From Agarophyton chilense (lineage: Eukaryota > Rhodophyta > Florideophyceae > Gracilariales > Gracilariaceae): a stretch of 64,000 nucleotides of DNA. Positions 52,391 to 64,000 of this stretch are shown piece by piece; the stretch's first letter is position 1, and every line of letters begins with the position of its first letter. The stretch covers positions 62,001 to 126,000 of the forward strand of contig JARGXX010000002.1 in assembly GCA_030374765.1 (NCBI GenBank), written 5' to 3'. Under the pieces are notes generated by a model, which was not told where the DNA came from, did not search any database, and was given only the letters and a program-made list of their open reading frames with translations. A program made the translations under genes and the position numbers.

Positions 52391-54301
52391 CGAGCAAAAT
52401 CGTTCAAAGTAAAAGGCGGGGGTGTTTTCCCTATTGATAACGGGGTTCCTTCCTTCCTTCCTTCCTGTTCTAATCTCTTTTCAGCGAAAATTGACTTCTG
52501 ATATTCGTCGCTTATCCGTAAAATGGAGCTTTTTCATTACATCGTTGACAGTTTGGCGTTACGTAAACAAGTCACAATCCTTCTGGGCCTTCTTATCATA
52601 ACTAAAAAGCACTTTTAGCTCTTGGTTACCACTGACGCAGTGTGTAATCGTTGCCACTCTGAAGCTTTCCGTATGTGAGAAGAGCCGAAGATGCAACAAT
52701 AGTTCCGTCTTCGTCTTGTTTCGAATGACTAAGTTCCAGCCGTTCGTATAAAGCTTCTAATCTTTTACTTTCTTTGTTAATAGAAAAAAATAAAGCCTAT
52801 TTAGTCGCCCTTTCTCTGCCCATGACGGTTCATTTTAAAGCGTTACAGTCCCCGCCGATGAAGGAGCTGGTGGTTGAGAAGGATGCGATGCATGAGAGGC
52901 AATGTAAAAACCAGTATTAGCGGCAGATGCGATCGCGATCCGGCAAGAATCGCAATCATGGCCGCATGGTTTCGTGGACCGCGACACAAGGTGCTTCATG
53001 TTTGAATGTTTTGCTGTGATTCATAAAAAAAAAGATTCTACGACACTGCCATGAAATTGTACTTCGAGGGAGAGCAGGGACGGCGTAGAGCCCTGATGGT
53101 GGCCGAACTAGAAAGTGTAGAACATTTTATGTTTATGAGCGTCTGACAAGCAATATTGAATTTCGTGGTACTGTCATTCAACTGGAATGCTCTTTGGTCA
53201 ACACTTCAAATGTTTTCAGATGAGCTTACTATATAATATGCACATCAAAATGTGAGAGCCAAGCGTATCTGTAATGAACATAAAATGGGCAGGAAGCACC
53301 GCGATTTCCAAGTTTGGTTTAAAGCTCTGGGGGGCATCAATTTACTCGTATGACAATTACAGACTATCACGTTTGTTCAGTTGCAGCCAACCAAACTGAT
53401 TCGGTTTGGCCGTCTCGCTATCTTTCATGCCTGTTTAGACAACCCCTCAGTTAGGAAACCACTTTTGGGTGCAATGCCGTGAGAAAAAGCAGTCTCGAAG
53501 AAGATCGAATCTTCCCTGTAAGTAGTTAAGTCAGTGAACTCAGTCTCTTTCGAAAAGAACAACCAAGTTGTAGTTTGAGTACGAGGTTCGATTTCATCAC
53601 AAGCCGAGAGACTATAAAAAATGGTTCTGGTCGACAAAACGTGCGTGAGTTATTCTCCTTCAAGGTTACCATTTCAAAATTGTAGCGACGGCAACAAAAA
53701 GATGTCAAGATTGTGGCACTTCCAGAACAAATGAATCACCACCAACGAGAGAGAGAGAAAATCAAACGGAGTAGGGTAGAATAAAGGAAGAAAAACATCA
53801 AAAAAGAGAGAGAAAACCAATACAAGGGTAAGAATCCTACAGACTGTGAGCAGAGCGAGCCAACGACAGTATTCGGGAAAAATCATTTGAAATAAGAAGG
53901 ATAGAGAAGTCGTAGGTTCTGCGGACTACACTCGAAGAAATGTGAGTAGTTGCGTCGGCGAACAAGTCTGGAGCTAAGAACCATTGGTTCGGGAGTTTAC
54001 TTGGTATCTTGGCGGAGTGGCAGAGACAATTTATAGTATTAATTATTTTAGTAAGTCTCCCTATACCTGTCTAAAATACTAAAAGTAAGTATCTCAACAA
54101 CCCGACAGTGCTGGGAATCACCTATCAACTATACGTTCTGCACGTGTCGTAGTCACCACCATCTGAAGAAGCCACGCCACGTACGTGTACACGATTCCTT
54201 TCTTTGCCGCAATATACGTGTGTACGACTAGCAAGAACTTCAAATACCGACGATTAGTGAGTCGCAAAACATGCATACTTGTACAAGTCATCTCAAAATA
54301 A
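52391..54301. other. gene-poor region with a TTCC microsatellite
   Basis: A (TTCC)n run at 52446-52466, purine-rich GAGAGAGA near 53748, and only short frames otherwise. No RNA gene or transposon termini recognised. Confidence 0.4.
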
Positions 54302-54808
54302 TTAAAAAAACGAAAACAAAAAGAAACAAAACAAGGAAAAAGAAAACAATGAAAGCATATATAACACCTTTTGTTTTACTATTAAAGAGCCGGAGGTGCG
54401 TAGCAAGTGAAGCGCCGAGTCACTCACGCAAATAACGCCATCCACTATGAAGCGGCCGACATTACGCGTACTTTCCGCGAAAGAAATTACATCTTGGAGC
54501 CCACAGAGGTAAAGCCACGGTACGTACAGCAGAACCTCCTTCCTGTCCCCCTTCAGGGCAGGTTGGCCAAGTGCCGCGGCAGTCAGCGTCCCGCAAGCCT
54601 CCTGAATCGCCGCCACCTGCAACTCCGACACGCATGGTGGCCCACATCGGGAGCTGCCGTGGTGCTTCGTGATTTGCCAGACATCTGGCTATCCTCAACG
54701 ACGCGGAATCCCGATAGAGTGCACCGCGAAAGTGGTATGAAGTTTTACGCATCTCGGCGCAGGATGGAACGGAGGGAAGAAATATCCGAGGCGATGCTTA
54801 AAAAGTAG
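54302..54808. other. overlapping short ORFs, strand uncertain
   Basis: A plus-strand frame 54407-54808 (133 codons) overlaps a minus-strand frame 54631-54302 (MSELQVAAIQEACGTLTAAALG...). The minus frame looks more protein-like in its first 80 residues and then runs into an A/T-rich tract encoding a Phe/Leu/Ser tail. No domain recognised on either. Confidence 0.25.
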
Positions 54809-54885
54809 GGCGGGGAAGTAATTTATAGATAAATAGAATCGATTGAAGCTAGAAAGCCTCTAATTTCATTTGAAGACCGCTTTCT

Positions 54886-55496
54886 TGTTGTATTATCCGC
54901 TTTACGGAGAGAGCAGACACCTGCGACAGCGTTCGGACTGCCGATGAGGCTTCTTGAGGCGAAGGATTAAAGGGAGTGATAGAGCTACAGCACTAGCGAG
55001 CTAGAAGATGGGGGTTGTAAAGCCCCACTCGCTAGTGAGGGTGGTTCATAGACTACGGTCGTTGTTAAACGGACAACTACTTGTAGAAGTTTGTCCGGAT
55101 CTCCGGTTGAGGAATCTTGAACAAAGAACATGTCAGTTGTGAACCTGTTGCGGTCCCCTTAACTTTGGAGCTGTCGCTCACCTCTGTACTATACAAAGGG
55201 TGCACAGAGGTTAGGGCTACAACTTTTTATCTAGTTATAAACCTTTGTTATCCAATGTGCCCCTCTACAGTATAGGGTAATCGGCTCTAGTGGGCTTCCG
55301 TCTACTAAGTGTACACTTGCCTTCCACGTGGCTATCGACTACATGCGCCGTTGCAAGCCAACTCGCACGTGTAACATAGAACCTCTGCGGGACGCCGCTC
55401 AGAAGTCAATCCATGCCGTCACAGCCTTCTATGAGTATCACCGTACGTAGACGAAAAAAGGGATGCATCGGCTATTGGAATGCGTAGGATACTACA
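54886..55496 (-). mobile_element. LTR, reverse-oriented relative of the 4925-5590 solo LTR
   Basis: Starts TGTTGTATTATCCGC and ends GGATACTACA, 611 bp. In reverse complement it follows the 4925-5590 LTR block by block: GGAGAGAGCAGACACCTGCGACAGC, TCCGGATCTCCGGTTRAGGAAT, CGCTCACCTCTG, CCACGTGGCTA and ACATGCGCCGTTGCAAGCCA. Flanks CTTTCT and CTTTTC are only an approximate target duplication. It is probably an old solo LTR of the same family. Confidence 0.7.
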
Positions 55497-56570
55497 CTTT
55501 TCCATACAAATTCAGACCACTGATTCGGCAACGCAAGGCCATGCCAGCACGTGAACACCACAGGTTAGACACGCCATGCAAATGCTTTCTGCGTGGAGGA
55601 AGGCGCGCAGCTAGAGACAGGCGGGCCGGTGCTGGGCTGAAAGCGGCACGAATTCTGGTGCAGTCAGAGACAGGCTGGCTGCTGCAGAACCGGAAGCTGC
55701 ATGAATTCTCGCGCCGGTCTGCCTCCAAAGTGTCTATGTAGGGCCGGCCTCGGTTGGCTCAGACCATCTCTGAGTCACTCAGCTCGACTAAAGCGTCTCA
55801 ACACCGTCTGTCATTTGACAAACAAAATATCCCTTATCACAGTCTGTGTCTCTCTTGCAAACATCCTTTCGCCGCTTTCTTTCTTTACTTGGGGGTTAGG
55901 TCCGCTCTACACCGCATCTGCGGAGTCTTCATTCTGCGAACCCTTCACTCACGTGAGACTGTTTAGCACCACTTGTTGTTAAAAGAACGTAATGCGGCGT
56001 AGGGCTCACACCTTACTGCCATTAGGCACTCGTTCAAGCGTAAGGGACTCTCACTGCTCTTTTGGTAAGAAATGATAGTACTGACTTTTTTTTATCTTTT
56101 ATATAGTGCAAGCGTCGGCGATATCATCGATACAGTACTCAACTGTGCAAAGCCCCGAATTGAAAGTAGACGCCGTCAGCGCCACCGAGGAAGCAAAATC
56201 TATCATTGATTCTTCATTTCAGTATATACAGCCAGTCTTTACATCGTGGTATAGGCCGTTACATATCTCATTTGATTCCATGACATATTTATACCTTTGC
56301 CTCTACCTGCGACAAATATATTGATCACTTTATCATTTACACGCTCTACCGATTACGCTCCCCCTTTCTCTCGCCTTTCTTCGACTTCTTCTCCTTGTCC
56401 TATTCTGGGCTGGTACTCTCGAGAGAATATTTACTACTTACGTCGCATTGGGTTGTATCCGCCTGCGTTGTGTCCCCTTCCTATTTTTACGGATAGGACG
56501 CTTACATGTAGAGTGTTCCAGAAATGCGTAAGCACATTTATACAAAGTACCAACAGGGTCTGCACTTTCT
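55497..56570. other. about 1.1 kb without recognisable gene
   Basis: Separates the LTR from hAT repeat copy 2; copy 1 lacks this spacer. Short frames only (for example 55754-55966). I see no LTR termini that would explain it as an insertion. Confidence 0.35.
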
Positions 56571-57251
56571 ATGCCATCGCTGGCGCCAAAAGCCATCATG
56601 GCGCTTTAGCAAAATTATAATAGTTTTCATCTTTTTATTGGTAGGTAAGCCGTTTAAAACGCTGCTAGCAGCAATGGGAGTAACCTAGATGCACATAATG
56701 GTAACTATCGAGTAGTAATGCGTTTCAAATCCATCATAAAGGTTCTAGATCTCTAAAAAAGTGCCCGTGGTGTCTCCAAGTTCTCTCTTGGACGACCTCA
56801 ATCAACACTTATACTCCCAATAAATCACTTCCGCCTGTCCTCGAGCCCTCCAATTTTATCAAAAGATGAGGCGATTTTCGCTGGAAGAGCAACCCCATAC
56901 ATAATAAAAATCAATAGGGCGTTTTCCGCAGTACAGGGAACCAATGAGGCATTAGCCGCTGGAAGGTGCACGTCCTGTCAACCCACTGCACCGAGTGAGG
57001 CTCCCTCGGTCTGGAAGGGAAAAGGTCTATGTGCAACAACGGTGCTGGATGTGTCTAGAAAGCCCCCACAGAGTAAGAAGCCTGTGACGGTCGTAAAGAC
57101 TTGGTGGCGATCTGGGTCTAGCTCTGAACGAGAAGCTTCCGTGCCGTGTATCATTTGCTGCCACAGGCCCGATTCTGCTTTAGAATGATCGCATATATTT
57201 GTGATATTATCTTCCCTCGGAAACCCTTGCAAGGATTGTACACGTCTGCTT

Positions 57252-57306
57252 CTGGTTAACGAAGAAATGGGAAGGCTACCAGCCTTCCCATTTCTGCGTT
57301 AACCAG
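57252..57306. repeat. 26-bp-arm hairpin, 3-nt loop
   Basis: Left arm 57252-57277 and right arm 57281-57306 (CTGGTTAACG...GGAAGGCT) with one mismatch. Hat-repeat copy 1 at about 22800 has only a single arm, so about 29 bases were added as an inverted copy. Confidence 0.95.
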
Positions 57307-58159
57307 TGAAGAAATCATTCGACACCCGGGGGGCCTAACCTGGAGCCAGGGAGTCGGACCTCTAGTAATTATTGACCTACATTTTTGGCTGCGCACCGTT
57401 TCAACCAGAAAAAGAATAAAAAGACGTGTATTTCGGTGTACATATATCGTATTCATCATTTTCGGGCGTTTTAGTTGTGAAAAAGCTTTATCACCGCCGA
57501 TTTAAGTGTCATATTTGGCCCACCGCCTCACAATCAAAAGATGGCGCCCACACAATCCTTCTGCAAATAGTTAACAACTGCCCATTTTTGCAACTATCAG
57601 CAGCTATACGATGGCTGGCTGGTGGATCTTACTTCAAGATTTATGTTGTGATGCTGTGGACGGTATTTCAGTCAAATTTAAAGATCTGTTGGCCTACGGA
57701 ACCGCTCATCTTATTTCATACTATTACGGGAAGGGTTTGTTTGTAGTCAAGTTTAAGTCACCGATTTAGACAAAAAGATCCATGTTTTCAGATATAATAA
57801 TGTAGAACCCCGGCACAAATGACGTTGAGTGACTGGCAACCGGCCCTTTAACGAAGGTCGCGAAGTGTGCTGTCACATTCAAGCGAACAGCGAAATCCAC
57901 ACCGTGGGCATACCCATGAATAAGGAATGTTATATTGTCTACCTTGTTAGTCATCCCCTTTTCTGCCGTAGTCGTCACTCTAGTCGTGATGTGTTGCAAC
58001 AGGAATTCAAGTGCTACGACCAGTACGATCTGATTTAATCTGTTCGCGAAAGGATGTAGTAGGCCGTTCTGTGTCAGCAAGATGCTCTTGACCTCATTTA
58101 AAACAAAACTACAACTGGTTTCTGTCACCTACAGGGTACCAGTCATCAATAACTGTCTT

Positions 58160-60905
58160 TTTCTCCCTTCTCGGCGTCCTAAATCACGGAAAAGGCGCTC
58201 CGCGGGCGCTGATGATGCCTACGACGAAAGTGGTGCTCCAGCAATTGTATTGAATGGTAGAGAACTAACAATGTCAGTTTGTTTGTTAGCTATTCGCCCA
58301 TACTCGAGCGCCTCACTTGGAGCTCGATGTCTATTCTTGTTCAAAGATCTTCGCATCACTTTGTGAAAAAGTTTAAAGATGAAAACTAGTTCGGAAGCGC
58401 TCTCACTCAGAGTGAGATCAAGCTCAACGGATTCTCGAATGACATCGTGATACAACAAGTCTAAGTAGGACGGTCGTTCGTTCTCCATCCCACCTGAAAA
58501 ATCGAAACAGCACTCATCGATATAAAGGATAGCAGTAATATGAAATTACACCAATCTTCGATGCTCTTGTGTATGCAAAAATGGTGCATCATCTGTGGTA
58601 TTCTACTGAATATTGTAGAGGTCTCGGTGCAATGGGTATTCACATAAATAATCGCGAATAACGGGTGTCTCGTTGCGAGCGACGGTTCTTAGATAAGGAG
58701 AGAGTGTGCGGAACGCAGCCAGGTGAGCCTGAACAATGGGGATAATACGTGTATTAACGAGGCGGATGTCCAGATGCGACGGTACGTAATGCACATGATA
58801 TCGGCTCGAGAACCCTTGTGACAACATAAATAACCAGGTAACAGTAGAGAAAACAACAAAGAAACAACACAAAGAAACAACACAAACACACACAGAAAGC
58901 TGTAGAAAAGGGCGGTAAATGAGCAACAGTAGAGGGTATCCTCGGAACAGGAGGTATAGTTCAGAACGGTTAGAACTGGTACTATAGGTGCCCTTTTGTG
59001 GTGAACCACATTAGGACTTCTAGGACTCACCGAGATGGTGTTTGGTTGGTTGGTTGTTGGTTGGCCTTCCGCCGTCCTCACCTGGGCCTTGTGCCCTTAA
59101 ATGTGCCAAGAGGCAAAGCAAGTACTGTACAGTAATGCATACACGTGGCGTGTCCCTACACAATTATCTAAATAATACCAAATAAAATATTTGGTGATGG
59201 CACCTTCCAGTGTATACTAAATACAGTACCTAATTGAATTTTTCCTGTCCAAACATTTCCATGAAGTAACTCTTTTCATAACTTCTCGTAATCGAGTATA
59301 GCCCAAGCAATAGCTTATGAATGCCGTATCGCGACTTCGTAGAATTTCGATCGGTCGAGCTCAGGTGCATCCAGAATGCTACATCATCCCTGCCCGTTAC
59401 ACTCGAAGACCGTAAAGCAGCTTTAACATCTACCTGTTACCAAAGTGTTTCCAGACGCTGCTGTAATATGTACGCAGCTTTCACAGCCAGAGAGCGAGTA
59501 TAAGTTTTTTGTAAACGACAATGGTGGGCTTGATCCCGTTCTTGATCTGCAGGGGCGACGGACGCACTTGTTGATGTAGAATAGAGTATCATGTTATCAT
59601 TCTCGATGTTTCTAAAAGGGTCAAGGTTTTGCCCGGCTGCACTGCTTTGAGCCATGTTACCAGACATAATTTCGAGGGTCTCGTACAGTTCATGAAGCAG
59701 CCGCGGTGCGCGAGACATGGTCAAGTTCATGTCGGCCTGATGCTGCCGAGAAACTCGACGAACTTCTGACATTTCAGCGATATATTCTGCAAGTACATCT
59801 TGCTGCTTAGTAGACAATCTGAGAATTACTTCAGCAGAAATGTTCAGCTCATTTCGAATAGCAGAGATTGTTCCTATTCTCGACAAATAATCTGATATTG
59901 AATCCAAGCGATAAAATCATCTTGTATGTATTTCATGCTACAGGCGGTTGAGTCGGTCTTGAGAAACGGCCTCCTGGGGTTATTTCCTTACGAATGCATG
60001 CACATCTTTAGGATGAAAATTTAAGTACGAATTGAGGTTTTCCTCATGATACAAGTACTTCATCCACATAGTGCTTCATTCAAAAAACTTTGATTACTAC
60101 CCGGGTCAATTTATTAACGACACAACGATCGAACCCGATATAATTCGTCTATAGAACAACCGCTAGGGCTGTAGATGCCTGTTTGTCTCCGGTCCCAGTA
60201 TGCAATCTGATTTCTTCACATCCCACAACAGAAGTTTGCGCAAGAGTTTATTCTATGATAAAACACAGTTCCTCAGCATTATTGCTTTCTGACGACATAT
60301 TGAACGTTTTAATAGGTATAGAGCAAAATTCCACTTTGGATTTAGGTAGTGCCACATTATGACAAGAATAAGAGCACCAAAAGTGACGCTCGGTTGATCT
60401 ACTTTCAATCAACCGATCTTGGCTTCTACGACCGGGCTTTTGAGAATGCGGTAGTTTGTACTGTAACAGTTGAAAAAGCATCACATCATTTTGGTTTTTT
60501 TGAAATTCTGCAGACCCACCACCAACATCCACCAAACTTCGGAGAAGAAAAGATGTCATCCTTGATGTTGGAGTATCACATGCACACGCAAAAGTGTGAC
60601 TGCAGCAGATTCCCATCGCCTTGAGGGAATGTGGGAGGTATAGGACGTTTTCTGTGTTACTGGACGCACCATTGTTGCTCAAGAGAAAATACCTGATAGT
60701 GTTCTGGTCTTTCACTTGAAACAGCCGCTCATTTTCTCTCCGAAATGTAGTATGGAGCAAAAGGTCGTTAGAATTAGTGAAATCTGAACGTTCAAGTGTT
60801 TTCAACTTTGTTCCATGTTTCGTCTTGTAGTGTAAAAGAAATTGCTTGTAGACCCATTCTTGTTAGCAGAACCGACAAAGCCAACACAAACAACATGCAA
60901 ACTGT
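58160..60905 (-). pseudogene. hAT-superfamily transposase relic, copy 2
   Basis: Same order as copy 1. The BED-like start near 60,900 is frameshifted. The 60805-60248 part runs from KTLERSDFTNSNDLLLH to ESNNAEELCFIIE, and 59907-59437 is a helical segment (LRLSTKQQDVLAEYIAEM). The dimerisation motif SSAPAERLFRDLGRREG is near 58,160-58,215, preceded by a TAG. The solo LTR 58594-59383 splits it. Defective. Confidence 0.65.
58594..59383. mobile_element. solo LTR, 790 bp
   Basis: Begins TGTGGTATTCTACTG and ends CAGAATGCTACA (TG...CA with imperfect inverted ends). The 5-bp target duplication TCATC is at 58589-58593 and 59384-59388. hAT repeat copy 1 has the uninterrupted site near 24,270. The start resembles that of the 4925 LTR (TGTAGTATTCTACT), so the two are probably related families. 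It contains a CAAAGAAACAACA tandem run near 58855-58890 and GGTT repeats near 59041-59064. Confidence 0.85.
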
Positions 60906-61210
60906 TTAGTTTGTGCCTAGTCTGACAGCTTTTAGCTCAGTTAGTCATTAGTCACCTCAAAAAGAGGGAATTCAGTCAGTCAAGAGTACGGGCCGGATCG
61001 ACACCCATAAACCGCTTATAAATGCCCGCAAAGACCTCTGTGGAATGTGCTAATTTCTGTTCGTCCTCTTTTGCATTAGTAGCATAACACCGCAATGAAT
61101 ACTACTTTTAGCCTTATAAATTGTGCGCTTTTAAAGGTTGATCGCTCATGCAGTCGGCCGCGAAAAGATGAAAGTCGATACAGATTACCTGAGACGAATC
61201 GCCCTTCATA

Positions 61211-62937
61211 AATAAACTCTATCTATTAGTTGTACAGATTTGAACTACTTTCAGCAGAATGATCTGTAATACAGATTTGACCTCATTTAGGAGAATGATC
61301 TGTGGTACAGATTTGAACTCTTTTTAGCAGATTCAAAAATCTCTGACGCATGTAAGAAACTCAACAGAGATTGGACAAGGCATCGAAGGACTGGAGTCGA
61401 AGCGGGAAACTATCGTAAATGCAGGGGGACGGAAGCGTTCGAAGATTGACTCAAACAAACATGTTAGGCCTCCAATTGCAAAATTTTCTAAAATTGGTTC
61501 AGACTAAGTGTGAAAAATAGAAAATCTACAGAGCAGTATGACGACACGATATTGCCGAATCGGGTTGGGTGAAGATGGTGTTATTCGTCGTTTAAGCCAC
61601 TAAGGAGGGGAATATAAGGTACAACCGATGGGGGTGCAAAAGTTTTCTTAGATGAGTTTTAGTTCGGTCTCTGACGAGTGTTGGCCAGTTGCAAACGTGA
61701 ATACTAGCACATCATTGCTGGATCGTTTATATACTTTCCTTATTAGTTTACAAGTGTAAAGGGAAAATTCAGTACAGTACTCAGCACTACATAGAGTCTC
61801 GGAAACGCCGCCAAGACTTCAAGTTAACTCTCAAACCAAAGGGTTTTGCCTCTACACCTATTCGATTTCGCAAAAACTCGCATCGGTAGAAGGTATTTAG
61901 CGTAGCTTACCACTTTCCTTCTCCTATTCTTTTAATGGAGCTTAACCAACACTGTCTTCGGCTTATTAAACGAACTGTTTTGGTGTTCTTACCCCAGTAT
62001 TGTGTTTCTTTTTTTCTTTTCTTCCTTTTATAGTTCTTCGTTGACTTAAGTTTTCTCTTGAGGTGTTTTTTCTCTTTTTCGTTGGTGGATGTCGTGTTGG
62101 TCTCGTTGCTCCGTGGTTTCCACACATCTTCGTTGCAATTATTTCTTCCGTAGACTAATGACTTCACCGGAGGATATGATAACAAGTGTCGAGGGTTAAA
62201 CTGTTTGTTTTTTACTTTCTTTGCTTTTTGTAAAGTTAGACCTCATCCTTGCGCTCCAATTTAGTCTTGTTCAGCTGGAGAAACCTCGCTATCAGATATA
62301 TGCTTTTGAAAAGGAGATCCAAACATGTTTGTGATTACGTTGCATAGTGACATTTTAGCACAGCGCAATATTTCAAAAACACCAATAATGAAGAGTACTG
62401 TATCCCGGAAGCCTATGTATAAGTTTTAACAAATTTGTGTTATTGTCATGATCCGATGATGATTTGGTTGTAGAAAGCGCGACAAGACGTTATACTTCTG
62501 GTCCTACGCACCACTTGTGCGACCAACTCAGAGATTGATTGTCAGAAGAGCATTAAGAAAAGGGCTATTTCTATATGCATGGCGGAGTAAATAGCCGTTA
62601 TAGCGTCTAAACAGGACACTGTGCTATTCCGTTGTACTTTAGAATTGGTGGGGTTTGTGATGTGGAAAAAGCTTAAAATGAGAAGCGATAGCCAAGACGC
62701 CATCGGGGGCAGCGCTCCACCAAGGATATAAAAACAAGTCGCAAGTGAAATGATATCTGGAATCATTTCCTGCGACACCAAAGCCGTGCGGACAATATAT
62801 TTGTCAACCGCGTTTCATTCGTACAACAAAGAGCAGACATCATATAAAAACAATCGAAGCCGTAGGCCTTGGACCGCAATCTGTCACAAATGCACATGCA
62901 AGTACCTATATGAATTGAACGAGGTGACGTGACCGCA
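61211..62937. other. gene-poor region with a 36-bp tandem repeat
   Basis: About 2.7 units of a 36-bp repeat (GATCTGTRRTACAGATTTGA... ) at about 61225-61335, each unit holding a small CTGTRRTACAG palindrome. The remainder has only short frames, including a Lys-rich minus-strand frame at 61907-62185 in an A/T-rich tract that I do not trust. Confidence 0.4.
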
Positions 62938-63211
62938 TTGACTGCCATCACGCTGCCATCACGCATATACTGGACACGTAGAAAATCATTAAAAGAATGC
63001 AAATGTAAAATGATTGCTGCTTTGACTGCAGTCACTGTTTGAGTGTTTCGGAATCTGGAGCAGTCACATTGAGACCTCGTTTGACTGGAACCTCATGTCG
63101 TCATATTGACTGTAGTAAAAACTTTTGATAGGTATCCCAGTACGACGGAGCTGAGCACCACTTCGTTTATCTGGACCAAAAAAAAACTTGACTGCTGTCA
63201 AATTTTGACTG
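62938..63211. repeat. cluster of six TTGACTG motifs
   Basis: TTGACTG at 62938, 63022, 63081, 63106, 63188 and 63205, several followed by a short inverted half (GACTGCAGTC, GACTGCTGTC). Spacing is irregular. Confidence 0.7.
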
Positions 63212-63282
63212 TACCCGTAATCAACCATGCAAAAACTAACACCATTTATGTTGCGGATGCTTCTTTGCCTGAGGTGTGAAAT

Positions 63283-64000
63283 ATGAGTCTCTCGTTTTCA
63301 AAACTCTTACTCACTGATACCATCACCTCTAGCGCCACTGCGAGCATGGTAAGTGCAGCGACGCGTCCAACTGCAACGACGCACCAAGAACGACCCCTTC
63401 ACCGTGCTTATGAGCACGCCACATTCACAGCCACCACGAGCACGCAACGTTCACTGTCGTTGTCTGAACACGCAAGTCGCCCTCACAAAACCATCTGCGC
63501 AACAGCCCCAAGCAGGCAAAGTACAGCGCTGCCGTCCACACCATATGTACAGCCCAGCCGTCTGCAGCCCCGATGAACTGCCCAGTTCAAAATGGATAGC
63601 ATTAATACTGTAGGCGGAGATGATCAGTTCATCCTTTTAAAGATGTCGTCCGTCATGGATAAGGTTGAAAGCCATCAAAATAGTGTCAAAAATTATATTG
63701 TCAACTACGGTGAGGTTGGTCTCGCGCTTCATCGTCGGCCAGGTTATGTTTTCAAGTTGTTTGGCTGTGAAATTTGTACGCAATCCAAGATTGACGACGC
63801 TGATGGCTTGTACATATTCAATTCTCCTTCAGTCAGTTAATAGTTGCAGATTCGCTGTAGAATTTTATCAAGACGTTTGTGGTGTATGAAGCCAGAGCTA
63901 TAAACTGCCCGAGCCTGACCTCGAGTTGAATAGAAGCGGGCTCATCACGCAACTGTGCAACGTCTGTATCGCAGAGGCTGTGTATGACATGACGCACAAG
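63283..64000 (+). other. unrecognised plus-strand ORFs at window end
   Basis: A Ser/Thr/Arg-rich frame at 63283-63576 is followed by an 82-codon ATG frame at 63592-63840 (MDSINTVGGDDQFILLKMSS..., ending FKLFGCEICTQSK...SVS). The second is more protein-like and may be an exon or fragment of a gene. No family recognised; the window ends before context is available. Confidence 0.3.

Larger units (their letters stand above)
56571..61210. repeat. hAT-bearing repeat, copy 2
   Basis: Direct counterpart of 22114-26091, diverged throughout. It carries a solo LTR at 58594-59383 and a snap-back hairpin at 57252-57306 that copy 1 lacks. It ends with the same tail (GATACAGATTACCTGAGACGAATCGCC...CAT) that forms the arm tips of the inverted duplication. 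Confidence 0.85.

Noticed and set aside
61907..62185. Lys-rich basic protein
   Set aside because: Frame runs through A/T-rich low-complexity sequence; no start context, domain or neighbour supports it.

Overview
This is a nuclear segment of a eukaryote. It shows short spliceosomal introns with GT-AG ends and a TCTRAC-type branch motif, a 5S rRNA gene with a Pol III T-run, TATA-box promoters, and four eukaryotic transposon classes: Ty3/gypsy chromovirus, non-LTR/LINE, hAT and PIF/Harbinger. I cannot place the lineage from the sequence; an alga or another protist fits at least as well as a fungus. Little of the window looks like live host coding sequence. Most of it is a transposon graveyard with strong structural organisation.

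The dominant structure is a giant inverted duplication. The left arm is 1618-19424 and the right arm 26016-36061, with a spacer of about 6.6 kb. Moving outward from the spacer, each arm holds a gene for a PH-domain pseudokinase, a 5S rRNA gene, a decayed gag-like coding relic, and a PIF/Harbinger transposase relic that reads outward. The inner part of the arms, including the 5S gene and the pseudokinase, is almost base-identical. The outer part is clearly diverged. The left arm alone received three later LTR-type insertions, each with a 5-bp target duplication and an intact empty site in the right arm: a full-length chromovirus (14126-19033) and two solo LTRs (4925-5590 and 8548-9463).

The spacer holds a broken LINE (19536-21830), an LTR fragment (21815-22112) and a hAT-bearing repeat (22114-26091). 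A second copy of that hAT repeat, split by another solo LTR, lies at 56571-61210. The last ~75 bp of the hAT repeat also form the inner tip of both arms.

Outside the duplication, 36-50 kb contains probable host-derived sequence, mostly decayed: a small acidic membrane-anchored ORF, a long disordered acidic pseudogene on the minus strand (39800-43421), Pro/Ser-rich ORFs, a Hook-like coiled-coil pseudogene with in-frame stops (46420-48270), and a striking array of eight 75-104 nt introns separated by 29-64 nt micro-exons (49319-50294). The region 50-64 kb is poor in recognisable genes. Perfect or near-perfect hairpins that look like snap-back synthesis products recur at 41357-41486, 50353-50379 and 57252-57306.
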